From: Vibrio sp. HI00D65
GTDB lineage: Bacteria > Pseudomonadota > Gammaproteobacteria > Enterobacterales > Vibrionaceae
Reading direction: 5' to 3'
DNA: 64,000 nt
Assembly (NCBI RefSeq): GCF_001635455.1
Contig: NZ_LWEH01000364.1
Location: 1-64,000 of the forward strand
Notes under the pieces: generated by a model
What the model saw: the letters and a program-made list of their open reading frames with translations, nothing else
What the model was told of the DNA's origin: nothing
Database searches by the model: none
Shown here: positions 45,138 through 54,800 of the stretch, in pieces
How the letters are laid out: each line of letters starts with the position of its first letter
Position numbering within the stretch: the stretch's first letter is position 1
Made by a program: the position numbers and the translations under genes

Positions 45138-46361
45138 ATGAACAGGCTTGTAGGAAGGCACCTTGAAGAAATGGCGGATCTCCGCTCTACGCGAAAACAA
45201 AAAATCGTCTACTCATTTTCACTGACTGCTGCCGCGCTCTTTATCTTTTACACATGGGCTTACTTTCAGGGGCAACACTACACGCTGTCCATGTTTGAGC
45301 TGTGCTTCGCTTTTATCGCTGCCGCCAACGCGATTTATGTAAGAAGAGTCTACAACCCTGAGTACTCCGAGTTAATTCTTAGCTGTGTACTGCTTGTGCA
45401 AGGCGTCATCTTATTTTTATACAGCTATGCCATTCCCGACCGCATACTTTGGCTTTACCCAATTTTAGCAGCAGTTATTTTTATCAACGACTTCAGAATT
45501 GGCGTCATCCTAAGCACCTCTTTTTGTCTATTCATAAGTACACTGATCACCGCATTACCTAGTAATTTTTCTCTACCTTTTAACAGCACACATCGCTTTA
45601 TTCTTAGCCTGTTTACCATGAGCTTGGTGTGTCATACCTCCGCTTACTACTACACAAAAGCAGTAAGCTACATTCAGCGTTTGTATAAAGAAGGGATCGA
45701 AGACTTAGCTTACCGAGACCAACTTACTGGACTAGCCAATCGATGGAGCTTTGAACGTTGGGCTATTGAGAAGCTAACAACCGTTGATAGTAAGCGATCA
45801 CTTACTGCATTGGTTTTTTTAGATATAGATGATTTTAAAGGGATCAATGACAGTTATGGACACGATGTTGGCGACAGTGTGTTGCAGCACTTTGCAAATC
45901 GCTTGAGCAACAATATTCGAACTCGAGATCGAAAAAGTCACGAATACGACTATTCGATTGCGCGTTTTGCGGGCGATGAATTTGTATTAATGCTCTACGA
46001 TATCCCGACTCGAAAAGACCTCGACGGTATCCTGGACCGAATCTGTGGTTTGTTCGAAAGCGGCTGCCAAACAAATGAAAGAATAAAAGAGCTAACGCTC
46101 AGTGTTGGTGTGTCTTTGTACCCACAAGACGCGCAAGATTTACATGAGTTAACGAGATGTGCGGATAAAGCCATGTATGTTGCCAAGCATTCAGGCAAGA
46201 ACCGATACGCTTATTATCATGACAACCCAGTTTCAACTTTGATAGAAGAATATCCGATGGACAGCATCCATGAAGAAGCCGACTGCCCTGAACGTGAAGA
46301 GGCTATTCAAACTAACGCGGAGGGGAACAATGTAACACTACTAAAAACTCGCCAGCGTTAA
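45138..46361 (+). CDS. Membrane GGDEF protein (probable diguanylate cyclase, AGDEF variant)
   Basis: A 407-residue protein. Residues 20-175 hold about six membrane helices. The GGDEF domain begins DLAYRDQLTGLANRWSFE near 192, with DIDDFKGINDSYGHDVGD and the signature RFAGDEF near 278. The first glycine of GGDEF is alanine, a variant that can still be active. The usual RxxD inhibitory site is not visible upstream of it, although the segment between is long (RTRDRKSHEYDY). It would make cyclic di-GMP in response to an unknown membrane signal. The stop codon overlaps that of the next gene on the other strand. Confidence 0.88.
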   Translation: MNRLVGRHLEEMADLRSTRKQKIVYSFSLTAAALFIFYTWAYFQGQHYTLSMFELCFAFIAAANAIYVRRVYNPEYSELILSCVLLVQGVILFLYSYAIPDRILWLYPILAAVIFINDFRIGVILSTSFCLFISTLITALPSNFSLPFNSTHRFILSLFTMSLVCHTSAYYYTKAVSYIQRLYKEGIEDLAYRDQLTGLANRWSFERWAIEKLTTVDSKRSLTALVFLDIDDFKGINDSYGHDVGDSVLQHFANRLSNNIRTRDRKSHEYDYSIARFAGDEFVLMLYDIPTRKDLDGILDRICGLFESGCQTNERIKELTLSVGVSLYPQDAQDLHELTRCADKAMYVAKHSGKNRYAYYHDNPVSTLIEEYPMDSIHEEADCPEREEAIQTNAEGNNVTLLKTRQR

Positions 46362-46639
46362 CCAACCATGTACATAGCCCATAAGCTGACAAGACCAATA
46401 ACAATAATCCAAACCACTTGCCGAACTCGGCTTCGGTTTTCCCACTTAGATCTAGTGACGGTTTTAAGCGCGGATTCCTTTGCCGAATGCACAAAAGGCG
46501 CTTCAACTTCGCGCTTTTTGATACGACGTTTCACCGCGTTATTCGCAACCTCAGTAAAACGTTGACCTTGATCTGTCGTAAAGTCATTTTTAAAGCCCAT
46601 TCGACCATGCCTTTCGCCATGTTTTTGTTGTACTGCCAT
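46358..46639 (-). CDS. Hypothetical protein with one C-terminal membrane helix
   Basis: A 93-residue, very basic protein (many Lys/Arg) ending in a hydrophobic helix VRQVVWIIVIGLVSLWAMYM. It is preceded by an excellent AAGGAGG ribosome binding site, which supports a real gene. Its end overlaps the GGDEF gene end by four bases, tail to tail. No family is recognised. A tail-anchored inner-membrane protein is the simplest reading. Confidence 0.65.
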   Translation of the reverse strand: MAVQQKHGERHGRMGFKNDFTTDQGQRFTEVANNAVKRRIKKREVEAPFVHSAKESALKTVTRSKWENRSRVRQVVWIIVIGLVSLWAMYMVG

Positions 46640-46796
46640 AGCGGCCTCCTTGGCGGTCTACCCTATATTGAGTATAGACTTAATTTCATATTGTTACCTG
46701 TTCAAAATTTTCGAATAAGTCACTCAACGCAGCACCATCTTCTTTATAAATTAAATTCCATACACTAGCCCTATTCAAGCTTATGAGGGTTTCAAT

Positions 46797-47660
46797 ATGT
46801 CGAATGTAAGAACCGTAGAACGTGTAATCTCAGCCCATGCCACGTCCGATGGCGATGGAGTTAAAATCCAAAGAGTTGCTGGTTTTAATAACAAACGCTT
46901 CTCTCCATTTTTGATGATTGATGAACTCAAATCAGATGAGAGCAAAGACTATGTTGGCGGCTTTCCTCCCCACCCTCACCGTGGGATAGAGACACTCACC
47001 TATATGCTGCAAGGTCACTTTCAACATAAGGACCACATGGGCAATGTCGGAGAACTTCGTCGTGGTGGGGCGCAATGGATGGCTGCAGGCCGTGGCGTTA
47101 TTCACAGTGAGATGCCGATGATGGAGGAAGGTGCACTTCATGGTTTTCAGGTTTGGATCAATCAACCAGCCAAAGACAAAATGAAGCCAGCGCAATACCA
47201 TGACTTCCAAAGCGAAACGATTACTGAACACCAAAGTGAGGAAAGCGGTTTACTGAGAGTTATTGCGGGTGGGTTTGAATTACTGAACCCTGCAGCTAAC
47301 ACTTTAAAAATACAAGGACCACTACAACAAACGGGCGTGCCATTGAGTGTTTCAGATTGGCGAGCGAGCATTGGGCATCAAATCTCGCTAAGCACTAACG
47401 CTAGTCACAATGCCATGACTTATGTTTACAAGGGCAGTCTTAAAAATGGTGAAAAGACCATAAGCCAAGGTCAACTGGCGTTCCTAACAAGCGCCGAAAT
47501 ACTGTCTTTAGAAAGCCAAGAAGATTCCGGTGCGCTTATCTTTATCGGAGAGCCAATCGATGAACCGGTTGTACATTATGGTCCATTTGTCATGAACTCT
47601 ATGGAAGAGATTGAACAAACCATTCAAGACTATAACAGCGGCGTATTTGAAACTTATTAG
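46797..47660 (+). CDS. Pirin-family protein
   Basis: A 287-residue bicupin. The N-terminal cupin has the metal ligands in FPPHPHRGIETLTYMLQG (two His), then QHKDHMGN and GVIHSEMP (His and Glu). Related bacterial pirins act as quercetinases or interact with metabolic enzymes; the role here is not known. A GAGGG ribosome binding site lies before the ATG. The protein has the family's usual length. A terminator follows at 47771. Confidence 0.9.
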   Translation: MSNVRTVERVISAHATSDGDGVKIQRVAGFNNKRFSPFLMIDELKSDESKDYVGGFPPHPHRGIETLTYMLQGHFQHKDHMGNVGELRRGGAQWMAAGRGVIHSEMPMMEEGALHGFQVWINQPAKDKMKPAQYHDFQSETITEHQSEESGLLRVIAGGFELLNPAANTLKIQGPLQQTGVPLSVSDWRASIGHQISLSTNASHNAMTYVYKGSLKNGEKTISQGQLAFLTSAEILSLESQEDSGALIFIGEPIDEPVVHYGPFVMNSMEEIEQTIQDYNSGVFETY

Positions 47661-47770
47661 TGTTTGGTTTGGACTTTTGAGGGATTGAGAAGATAACAAT
47701 GAATTTGGTCGTCGATTTGATGACTGTAAAACAAGTGACACTATCCACTGCCGGTTATTATCACTTATTT

Positions 47771-47800
47771 AACCACGCACTTTTGTGCGTGGTTTTTTCT
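47771..47800. terminator. Terminator between pirin and ppnP genes
   Basis: AACCACGCAC, TTTT loop, GTGCGTGGTT, then TTTT. Strong on the plus strand. Confidence 0.88.
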
Positions 47801-47828
47801 TATCGGAGAGAAGATAGCTCACTTCTCC

Positions 47829-48110
47829 CTAAAGGTACTCACATAGGTAAGCCGTTGCTTCTTGTACTTGTAAGTCGAAAGATGAATCACCAGCAACGTC
47901 AAAAGACTCACGAGATTGGTATGTGGTCCAGCCTTCATCACCAACTCGTTTTACCGTTAGTGCGCCTTTTACAACCGTCATCTTTTCTGGAGCCGCCGTA
48001 CCGAAGGTATATTCGCCCGCAGCCATTACCCCAACACTCACATCAGCACCAGATTGGTTAAACGCTAGCGATTTTACGCCACCTTCAAAGTATGTGTTTT
48101 CTTTAATCAT
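47829..48110 (-). CDS. ppnP: Pyrimidine/purine nucleoside phosphorylase (PpnP/YaiE)
   Basis: A 93-residue single-domain cupin matching PpnP (formerly DUF1255): KENTYFEGGVKSLAFNQSG at the start, GVMAAGEYTFGTAAPEKMTV and SFDLQVQEATAYLCEYL at the end. It reversibly splits nucleosides with phosphate into base and ribose 1-phosphate. Full family length. An AAGGAAG ribosome binding site lies upstream. Monocistronic. The 300 bases to its right hold only a small CATCAA/TTGATG hairpin. Confidence 0.92.
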   Translation of the reverse strand: MIKENTYFEGGVKSLAFNQSGADVSVGVMAAGEYTFGTAAPEKMTVVKGALTVKRVGDEGWTTYQSRESFDVAGDSSFDLQVQEATAYLCEYL

Positions 48111-48418
48111 TGTACTTCCTTGTTATATTAAAATTGCAGTTATTGGGCTCAACGAATAAGCCTATATGTAAACTTGGGTGATAATTGTTTTAACCAATTC
48201 GCGACTTTCCTACAAGAAATAAATAGGCATAACTTAAGATTTACTGACATCAACTTGCATTGATGACATAAATATTGGTGGTAATACTCGAAGAAACATC
48301 AAAGCAAGCCTATTTATCGTAACATTGGATCTTGCTTCTAACTCTTCTAACGATCTTTGCAAACAAAGGTTTTAATTTGTAGACTCAAAGACGGTACGAG
48401 CAAAAAAATGAAGAGATA

Positions 48419-48883
48419 ATGGCAAAAAAGCCCACTAAAAGCAGAGATATATTTGCCAACTCACTACTCTACGGCTTTCTATTAGCAGGTTTTATGATTG
48501 CCGTCACCGCTGGTTATTTTGCTTATCAAGCCCACCAAAAGTCTGTCAGCCCAAGCAACGTACATGGTAATTGGATTGAGATTGGTGCTCCACCATACAA
48601 TACCGACATCCTGACCCTTTCTGAAAAAGGGGTGATGATGAATCATCGCCTTATCACCACTTCGTTTGAGTTTGACGGTAAAATCGTCACGTTAAATACA
48701 GGCTCTGGACCAAGGGTTTATACCATCAGTGGTACCTACGACTCACCTCGCCTAAAACGACTGGAGCCAAGCACACCTGCCCAACAATTTATTAAAGAAG
48801 GCTTTGAGCATACCGCTACCGGCGATAATCACAGTGTCATGCAACAAAGAAGAGCTTCATTAGCTGAGCAATTCAAAAGATAA
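48419..48883 (+). CDS. DUF2850-like inner-membrane protein
   Basis: A 154-residue protein with a single membrane helix near 18-38 (GFLLAGFMIAVTAGYFAYQA) and a periplasmic part (GNWIEIGAPPYNTDILTLSE, RLITTSFEFDGKIVTL). This matches what I know of DUF2850, a family largely confined to Vibrio. Function unknown. AGAGATA before the start codon is a modest ribosome binding site. It is apparently not in an operon with the chitinase gene, 384 bases downstream. Confidence 0.75.
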   Translation: MAKKPTKSRDIFANSLLYGFLLAGFMIAVTAGYFAYQAHQKSVSPSNVHGNWIEIGAPPYNTDILTLSEKGVMMNHRLITTSFEFDGKIVTLNTGSGPRVYTISGTYDSPRLKRLEPSTPAQQFIKEGFEHTATGDNHSVMQQRRASLAEQFKR

Positions 48884-49267
48884 CCCTCCATCGCCAAAAT
48901 CACTGCACCAACACGCTTCATATCTCCCCTGCCTAGCCGCCACTACTTTGTGATACTGTTTCAACTAAAAAATATTTTCATGCAGCTTGCCGCAACTTTA
49001 CACAACTTCATGTCGTGAAATTTCACATATAAGATTTTCATGCTAGGCGATATTTTATTTTATAAAACATGGACTCGACCTCTCACTCGCTAAGCAACAA
49101 TTTTGTAACAAAATACAATTTTTTAGTTGTCCATCGAAAACAGATTTATTTTCAGTTATGAAATTAAAACTCTCTCGAATACTGACGGGGAAGCTCCTTC
49201 AAAACTGATCGGAGCTACTTATGGGGCCATTTGGTTCTCGTAAACTTCAAGGAATGAGAGAAATAGT
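48884..49267. other. Upstream region of the chitinase gene
   Basis: A 384-base AT-rich non-coding stretch that should contain the chitinase promoter and leader. No clear palindrome or riboswitch was recognised. Chitinase genes in Vibrio are commonly induced by chitin oligosaccharides through ChiS; no site can be named from sequence alone. Confidence 0.4.
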
Positions 49268-51808
49268 ATGATTCGTTTTAATACCTGTGCTGCGAGCATT
49301 GCTCTAGCGCTATCTGGTACAGCTTTAGCTGCTCCAACAGCACCTAGCATCGACATGTACGGTTCCAACAACCTACAGTTTTCTAAAATTGAACTCGCGA
49401 TGGAAACAACTTCGGGCTACAACCAGATGGTTAAGTATCACGACAAAGCAAAAGTCGACGTTAAGTTTAACCAGTGGAGCGGAACGTCAGGAAACACTTA
49501 CAACATCTACTTTGATGGCATTAAGGTTGCGACCGGTCCAATCACGGGCAGCCAAACTACGGCTTCATTCGAATACGATCAGGGCGGCTTATTTGATATG
49601 GAAATCGAAGCGTGTGACGAAACAGGTTGTAGCAAGAGTGCACCCGCAAAGATCACCATCGCCGATACGGATGGTGCACACTTAGCACCACTAGCAATGA
49701 ACATTGATCCAAACAACAAGTCATACAATACAGACCCAAGCACAGTAGTGGGTACTTACTTTGTTGAATGGGGCATCTATGGCCGCGATTACACAGTCGA
49801 CAACCTACCCGCTGATAACTTGACCCATATCCTTTATGGCTTCATACCAATTTGTGGTCCTAACGAATCAGTGAAATCGGTTGGCGGTAACAGTTATAAC
49901 GCACTCATGACGGCATGTCAGGGCGTCAACGATTACGAAGTAGTGATTCATGACCCATGGGCAGCTTTCCAGAAAAGTTTCCCTCAAGCAGGTCACGAAT
50001 ACAGCTCACCAATCAAGGGTAACTATGCAATGATGATGGCGCTCAAGCAGCGTAATCCTGATCTGAAAATCATCCCTTCAATTGGCGGCTGGACCCTGTC
50101 AGACCCATTCTTCGATTTCACAACCAAAGTAAACCGTGACACCTTCGTCGCATCGGTTAAGAAGTTCCTAAATACATGGAAGTTCTATGACGGTGTGGAT
50201 ATCGATTGGGAATTCCCAGGTGGCGGCGGTGCTGCGCCAGATCTTGGTGACCCAGTAAATGATGGCCCAGCTTATATCGCACTAATGGCAGAACTGCGCG
50301 CAATGCTTGATGAGTTAGAGGACGAAAATGGTCGAACTTACGAACTCACATCAGCGATCGGTGTTGGTCACGACAAAATTGAGGATGTGGATTACGGTGA
50401 TGCTATCCAGTACATGGACTACATCTTTGCGATGACTTACGACTTCTACGGAGCTTGGAACAATGTGTTAGGTCACCAAACAGCATTAAACTGCGGTAAC
50501 TTCATGCGTCCTGGCCAGTGTGATGGCTCTGGCATTGATGAAAATGGCAAACCATACACAGGCCCTGCTTACACCACTGACAACGGTATCCAATTACTGC
50601 TTCAGCAAGGTGTTCCAGCCAACAAGCTTGTCGTAGGTACAGCAATGTACGGTCGTGGTTGGGAAGGCGTACTACCATCAACACTCTCTGACCCAAGCGA
50701 CCCTATGACAGGTGTCGGTAATGGCAAACTGAAACGCAGCACTGCACAAGGTGTATGGGAAGATGGCGTTATCGACTACAAAGGCATTAAAGCGAACATG
50801 CTTGGCGCCAGCAACCAAGGCATCAATGGCTTCGAATATGGCTACGACGAAATGGCAGAAGCGCCATACGTTTGGAACCGTACTTCAGGTCAGTTGATCA
50901 CGTTTGATGACGACCGCTCAGTTAAAGCAAAAGGTGCGTACGTGCGTAGCCTTGGTCTTGCGGGTCTGTTCTCTTGGGAAATTGATGCAGATAACGGCGA
51001 CATCCTAAATGCGATGCACGAGGGTTTAGCAGGTGGCACTACAGAACCTGTGAACAAGAAACCAACCGCATCAGCCGGTGCAGACCAATCTGTTGAAGGC
51101 CCTGCTTCTGTTTCTCTGGATGGCAGCGCTTCAAAAGACAGCGATGGCACAATTGCGAGCTATGCTTGGTCTCAAGTGAGCGGTACAGCAGTAACTCTGG
51201 CTAACGCGAATGCCGCGGTTGCAAGCTTCGATGTTGTTGAAGTCGCTCAGCAAGAAACACTGATCTTCAGCTTAACAGTAACGGACAACGAAGGCGCAAC
51301 GTCAAAGGACACGCTTGTTGTAACGGTAAACCCGAAAGATTCAGGTCCAGTTAACACAGCACCAGTTGCAGTGGTTACGGCTCCAGCTGAAGTCAATGCG
51401 GGAGATGTTGTGGTCGTGGATGCATCAGCGTCTAGCGATGCCGATCAAGACACACTAACCTTCACATGGGATATACCTACAGGTATCGATGCAACAGTAC
51501 AAGGCGCTTCAGTAAGCTTTGTTGCAGCAGAATACACGCAAGACACTATTCTGAACTTCTCTGTGACCGTGAGTGACGGTACAGATTCATCAGTCGCAGC
51601 TGCATCAGTGAAAGTTCTTAAGAAAACCACAGACGATGGTAGGTGTACTAACGCTTGGGATTCAAGTGCAGTCTACACTGGCGGCGACCAAGTGACTCAA
51701 GCCGGTAAGGTTTGGGAAGCGAAATGGTGGACCAAAGGTGATGACCCAGTAAACTCTGGTGAGTGGGGCGTATGGAAAGAGATTGGCCCAGCAAACTGTG
51801 CTAACTAA
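49268..51808 (+). CDS. chiA: Secreted GH18 chitinase (ChiA-2 type)
   Basis: An 846-residue extracellular enzyme. Signal peptide to about 21 (IALALSGTALA), chitinase A N-terminal domain (about 22-140), GH18 barrel (about 155-590) with the catalytic FYDGVDIDWEFPGG near 305-318 (Glu is the acid), and substrate wall SAIGVGHDKI and MTYDFYGAWNN. Two PKD/Ig-like modules follow (about 595-690 and 695-785), then a C-terminal CBM5/12 chitin-binding module (NAWDSSAVYTGGDQV, with AKWWTKGDDP). The length equals that known for V. cholerae ChiA-2, so it is probably the orthologue. It degrades chitin to oligosaccharides for uptake. A terminator lies after it. Confidence 0.93.
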   Translation: MIRFNTCAASIALALSGTALAAPTAPSIDMYGSNNLQFSKIELAMETTSGYNQMVKYHDKAKVDVKFNQWSGTSGNTYNIYFDGIKVATGPITGSQTTASFEYDQGGLFDMEIEACDETGCSKSAPAKITIADTDGAHLAPLAMNIDPNNKSYNTDPSTVVGTYFVEWGIYGRDYTVDNLPADNLTHILYGFIPICGPNESVKSVGGNSYNALMTACQGVNDYEVVIHDPWAAFQKSFPQAGHEYSSPIKGNYAMMMALKQRNPDLKIIPSIGGWTLSDPFFDFTTKVNRDTFVASVKKFLNTWKFYDGVDIDWEFPGGGGAAPDLGDPVNDGPAYIALMAELRAMLDELEDENGRTYELTSAIGVGHDKIEDVDYGDAIQYMDYIFAMTYDFYGAWNNVLGHQTALNCGNFMRPGQCDGSGIDENGKPYTGPAYTTDNGIQLLLQQGVPANKLVVGTAMYGRGWEGVLPSTLSDPSDPMTGVGNGKLKRSTAQGVWEDGVIDYKGIKANMLGASNQGINGFEYGYDEMAEAPYVWNRTSGQLITFDDDRSVKAKGAYVRSLGLAGLFSWEIDADNGDILNAMHEGLAGGTTEPVNKKPTASAGADQSVEGPASVSLDGSASKDSDGTIASYAWSQVSGTAVTLANANAAVASFDVVEVAQQETLIFSLTVTDNEGATSKDTLVVTVNPKDSGPVNTAPVAVVTAPAEVNAGDVVVVDASASSDADQDTLTFTWDIPTGIDATVQGASVSFVAAEYTQDTILNFSVTVSDGTDSSVAAASVKVLKKTTDDGRCTNAWDSSAVYTGGDQVTQAGKVWEAKWWTKGDDPVNSGEWGVWKEIGPANCAN

Positions 51809-51848
51809 AAATAGGCTTTAGCTGAATATTTACTAAACACCTAAAAGC

Positions 51849-51883
51849 AAAGGTCAACCAGAAATGTCTGGCTGGCCTTTTTT
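51849..51883 (+). terminator. Terminator after the chitinase gene
   Basis: AAAGGTCAACCAG pairs with CTGGCTGGCCTTT with one mismatch and one G-U pair, followed by a T-tract. Confidence 0.75.
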
Positions 51884-51929
51884 GTTGTTTGCTTTCTCAA
51901 CCTACGTTTACTGGATTGACTAACTGAAC

Positions 51930-52778
51930 TTAGCCAATCAAGGTATCAAAACTCTCAAACACTTGCGGGCACTTCATTACTCGTCCGTGACCTTGTCCTT
52001 GGGTGGCAATCAAAGTAACGCGATCCATTTCATTCGCTGCACGCTGCGACACATCGAACTTAGTAAACTTATCTTGCTCGTCATGCACAATGATGGTCTG
52101 AGACTGACGAAACGCAAGCTTGCCATACGGGTCAACAGACTGAATTGGGTAATTAAACTGCTCTTGTATTTCTTCAACTACCGCCTCGAACAGCTTCATT
52201 GAATAACCAGAACGAGCAACGCTGCCAAACAAGTTATCCATGTAATCCAATACAGGTGCGATCAGAAGCAGCGGCTTGTTTTCTAATTTAACGTGCTTAC
52301 ATTCCAACGCAGAAGCGGTACCCATGCTATGACCAACCAAGCCTGCAACTTCCCCAACCGAATCTAGAATCGCCTCAAGGCCGTTCACAAACGCCGGAAT
52401 ATGACCATGTACACCATCGCTGCCACCATGCGCCGGGTGATCGTAAGCCAGAGCGGTATAACCTTTAGCGGCAATATGTTCCATCAGAGGAAAGAATTGA
52501 CTCGCGGTACCAGACCAACCATGAGTTAATACCCAAACTGGGCCTGTACCCAATGAGTAAGTTTTTAACACACCATCACGGCCTTTAATTTCGCTCTTGA
52601 TCAGCCCTTGTGGATCAGCGTTTTTTTGCCCTGCTCGCATTGGCGTCAGCAGCAATTTACGCGCGATTTTCTTCGCATGGTTCGGCGCTAAGATGTAATG
52701 CAGATTGGTGGTTGCTCCAATCAAGCTACGCTTAAAGCTGAATTTGTTCGATGTATTAAAATAGATTTTGTCACTCAT
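51930..52778 (-). CDS. Alpha/beta hydrolase
   Basis: A 282-residue hydrolase. VWVLTHGWSGTASQF forms the oxyanion region near 80-95, AYDHPAHGGSDG follows, and the nucleophile Ser sits in GLVGHSMGTAS near 145-155. IIVHDEQDKFTKFDVS supplies the Asp and GQGHGRVMK the His. Esterase, lipase or thioesterase activity cannot be told apart. No signal peptide. Its promoter region shares a motif with the TetR gene promoter (52829-52844). Confidence 0.85.
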   Translation of the reverse strand: MSDKIYFNTSNKFSFKRSLIGATTNLHYILAPNHAKKIARKLLLTPMRAGQKNADPQGLIKSEIKGRDGVLKTYSLGTGPVWVLTHGWSGTASQFFPLMEHIAAKGYTALAYDHPAHGGSDGVHGHIPAFVNGLEAILDSVGEVAGLVGHSMGTASALECKHVKLENKPLLLIAPVLDYMDNLFGSVARSGYSMKLFEAVVEEIQEQFNYPIQSVDPYGKLAFRQSQTIIVHDEQDKFTKFDVSQRAANEMDRVTLIATQGQGHGRVMKCPQVFESFDTLIG

Positions 52779-52828
52779 GACCGTTCCTTATCTCGCCAAA
52801 TATACTGGCGTAATCAGCTCGGCCAAAA

Positions 52829-52844
52829 AACGAACGACCGTGCT
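52829..52844. promoter_or_regulatory. Candidate TetR-type site before the alpha/beta hydrolase gene
   Basis: AACGAACGACCGTGCT. The complement of the sequence at 53593-53604, before the tetR-type gene, reads AACGAACGTGCT, the same motif with a 4-base difference in the centre. Both sit about 35-50 bases upstream of a start codon. The shared word suggests control of both genes by the TetR protein. Confidence 0.4.
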
Positions 52845-52964
52845 ATTTGTTGGTGTAAAAAATGACGCTACTGCTGTTTATGCACGCTACCGCCACTTAT
52901 CTTAAATTTTTAGACTTATAGGTAGGCCAAGCTCATGGGCCTCGCCAACTCTATGGCTTGCCTG

Positions 52965-53558
52965 TTAAACCACTTTCCAACTAGCAATTAAGCGCTCTAC
53001 GCCACTCCAAAAATGGGTATGGCTTGCTTGTTGGCCTCGTAACGAATAGAACAAGTTCGCACTCAAATAGAGCCCATACAGCTCAAAGGTTGCCTGTTTT
53101 GAATCTAGGTCGGTTCTGAACTGCTTGCTCTCCACCGCTTTTGCTACTTGAATCGTCAAGTAATCAATCCAAACTGAAATGGTTTTCTGCAGCGCTTGCT
53201 GAATCACAGATGTTTCGCTGCCCGCGTCTTTCCAAGCATCTATAAACATGCAACTGCCTTGGAATGAGTGGTTCCACCCCAACCAGTTGTCGAGCAGCTG
53301 TTTTAACTTCGCTTCAATGTCAGCATCACCAAGTTCTCTTGCTGGAATAATGACTCGCTCGGTGAAGATAGCATTGGAGTACTCAAGTACAGAGAGCTGG
53401 AGGTTCTCTTTAGAGTTGAAGTGTGCAAACAAACCACTCTTAGACATACCACACTGCTTGGCTAGTTCGCCAATGGTCAAACTCTCAAGCCCGTTCTCAC
53501 TCGCAAGCGCGAATGCATGGCTCAAAATATACTCTTTGGTTATCTTTCCCTTGCTCAT
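52965..53558 (-). CDS. TetR-family transcriptional regulator
   Basis: A 197-residue regulator. The N-terminal helix-turn-helix reads ITKEYILSHAFALASENGLE and LTIGELAKQCGMSKSGLFAHF (residues 6-46). The ligand-binding part is helical with many aromatic residues (LDNWLGWNHSFQGSCMFIDA, YGLYLSANLFYSLRG). It resembles TetR proteins with a C-terminal 'YxxxLSANLF' type helix. It lies between the hydrolase gene and the divergent AEC transporter gene and may control either. Confidence 0.9.
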   Translation of the reverse strand: MSKGKITKEYILSHAFALASENGLESLTIGELAKQCGMSKSGLFAHFNSKENLQLSVLEYSNAIFTERVIIPARELGDADIEAKLKQLLDNWLGWNHSFQGSCMFIDAWKDAGSETSVIQQALQKTISVWIDYLTIQVAKAVESKQFRTDLDSKQATFELYGLYLSANLFYSLRGQQASHTHFWSGVERLIASWKVV

Positions 53559-53592
53559 TATTCACCCATCACAAACCTGATAAGCCATTTTT

Positions 53593-53604
53593 AGCACGTT
53601 CGTT
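53593..53604. promoter_or_regulatory. Candidate TetR-type site before the tetR-type gene
   Basis: AGCACGTTCGTT (complement AACGAACGTGCT), the partner of the motif at 52829. It lies 35 bases upstream of the TetR start codon, fitting autoregulation. Confidence 0.4.
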
Positions 53605-53721
53605 CTTTTTTTCAAAGAATTTTACTTATCTATTGGGATTTAATTTCTCTTTTCATAGAATGATGGAAAAATGCGACAGTATTCAAAGGATATTGAAGTT
53701 GGCTAAATTTAAGGAAAAATA

Positions 53722-54678
53722 ATGGACACACTTTGGGAACAGTTTGCGTTTTCAGCATCAGTGACAGGCCCTATCTGTTTAATGCTGTTTCTTGGTGTGG
53801 TACTCAAACGAATAGGGCTTATCAATGACAACTTCATTGATGTCGCTTCTAAGATTGTTTTTCAAATCGCCTTACCTGCGATGCTGTTCTTGAGTATCGT
53901 TCAATCCGAGCATAACTTCTCTGCCAGCAGCACCTTAGTGTTATTTGCTCTCGCTGCTAATTTCATTTTTTTCCTCATCGCTACCCTCTCAACCAAGCTA
54001 TTGTTCAGAGATTCAAAGGACCAAGGCGTCATCATCCAAGGTGGATTCCGAGCGAATACGGGTATCATAGGTTTAGCGTATGCCGCAAATATCTACGGCA
54101 ATCAAGGCGTGGCACTTGCGGCGATCTATGTTGCATCAATTACTGTGCTCTACAATATCCAAGCCGTGATTGCTTTAACTCCAAAGGGCAAAGACACGGG
54201 CGATAAAGCCATTCAAGCGATAGCAAAGTCGATAACCAAAAACCCTCTTATTATTGCTATTTTCCTCGGTGTTTTCTGTTACGCACTGTCTATTCCAATT
54301 CCTAAAATGATCACTGATGCCGGGCAATACTTGGCAAAAATGACCTTGCCTCTGGCTTTACTTTGTACTGGTGGCTCATTGGATATCAGCTCTCTCAAAC
54401 AGGAGAAACTTGCGACTTGGTTTTCCTCAAGTTACCGGCTAATTGCCTCGCCGTTACTTATCACATTGACTGCATTGGCCTTAGGCTTTGAAGGTCTCGA
54501 GCTTGGGCTGATCTTCCTGATGAGCGCGGCTCCAACCGCTGCCGCAAGTTATGTAATGGCACGAGCGATGGGCGGAAATGCAACGCTTGCTGCCAATATT
54601 ATCGCGCTTACCACTTTAGGTTCGCTTATCACTTGTACGCTTGGTATTTTCGCACTTAATGCAATGGATTTAATATAG
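53722..54678 (+). CDS. AEC-family transporter (auxin efflux carrier type)
   Basis: A 318-residue inner-membrane protein with about ten helices in two halves. The first half holds FLGVVLKRIGLINDNFIDVA and IQGGFRANTGIIGLAY; the second FLMSAAPTAAASYVMARAMG, which is the conserved AEC block. Bacterial members move malonate, malate or similar organic acids. The substrate is unknown here. AAGGAAA ribosome binding site. Divergent from the TetR gene. Confidence 0.87.
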   Translation: MDTLWEQFAFSASVTGPICLMLFLGVVLKRIGLINDNFIDVASKIVFQIALPAMLFLSIVQSEHNFSASSTLVLFALAANFIFFLIATLSTKLLFRDSKDQGVIIQGGFRANTGIIGLAYAANIYGNQGVALAAIYVASITVLYNIQAVIALTPKGKDTGDKAIQAIAKSITKNPLIIAIFLGVFCYALSIPIPKMITDAGQYLAKMTLPLALLCTGGSLDISSLKQEKLATWFSSSYRLIASPLLITLTALALGFEGLELGLIFLMSAAPTAAASYVMARAMGGNATLAANIIALTTLGSLITCTLGIFALNAMDLI

Positions 54679-54800
54679 CTGCGACAGGCTTCAAAAAATC
54701 AATACAAGCCTTCATATAAAGGTCGCAACTCTTGATTTAACGCTAACTGGTTCAATACAAAGGCTGCTAGATTCGACGAAAATTTTCTTAGAGATCTGAT

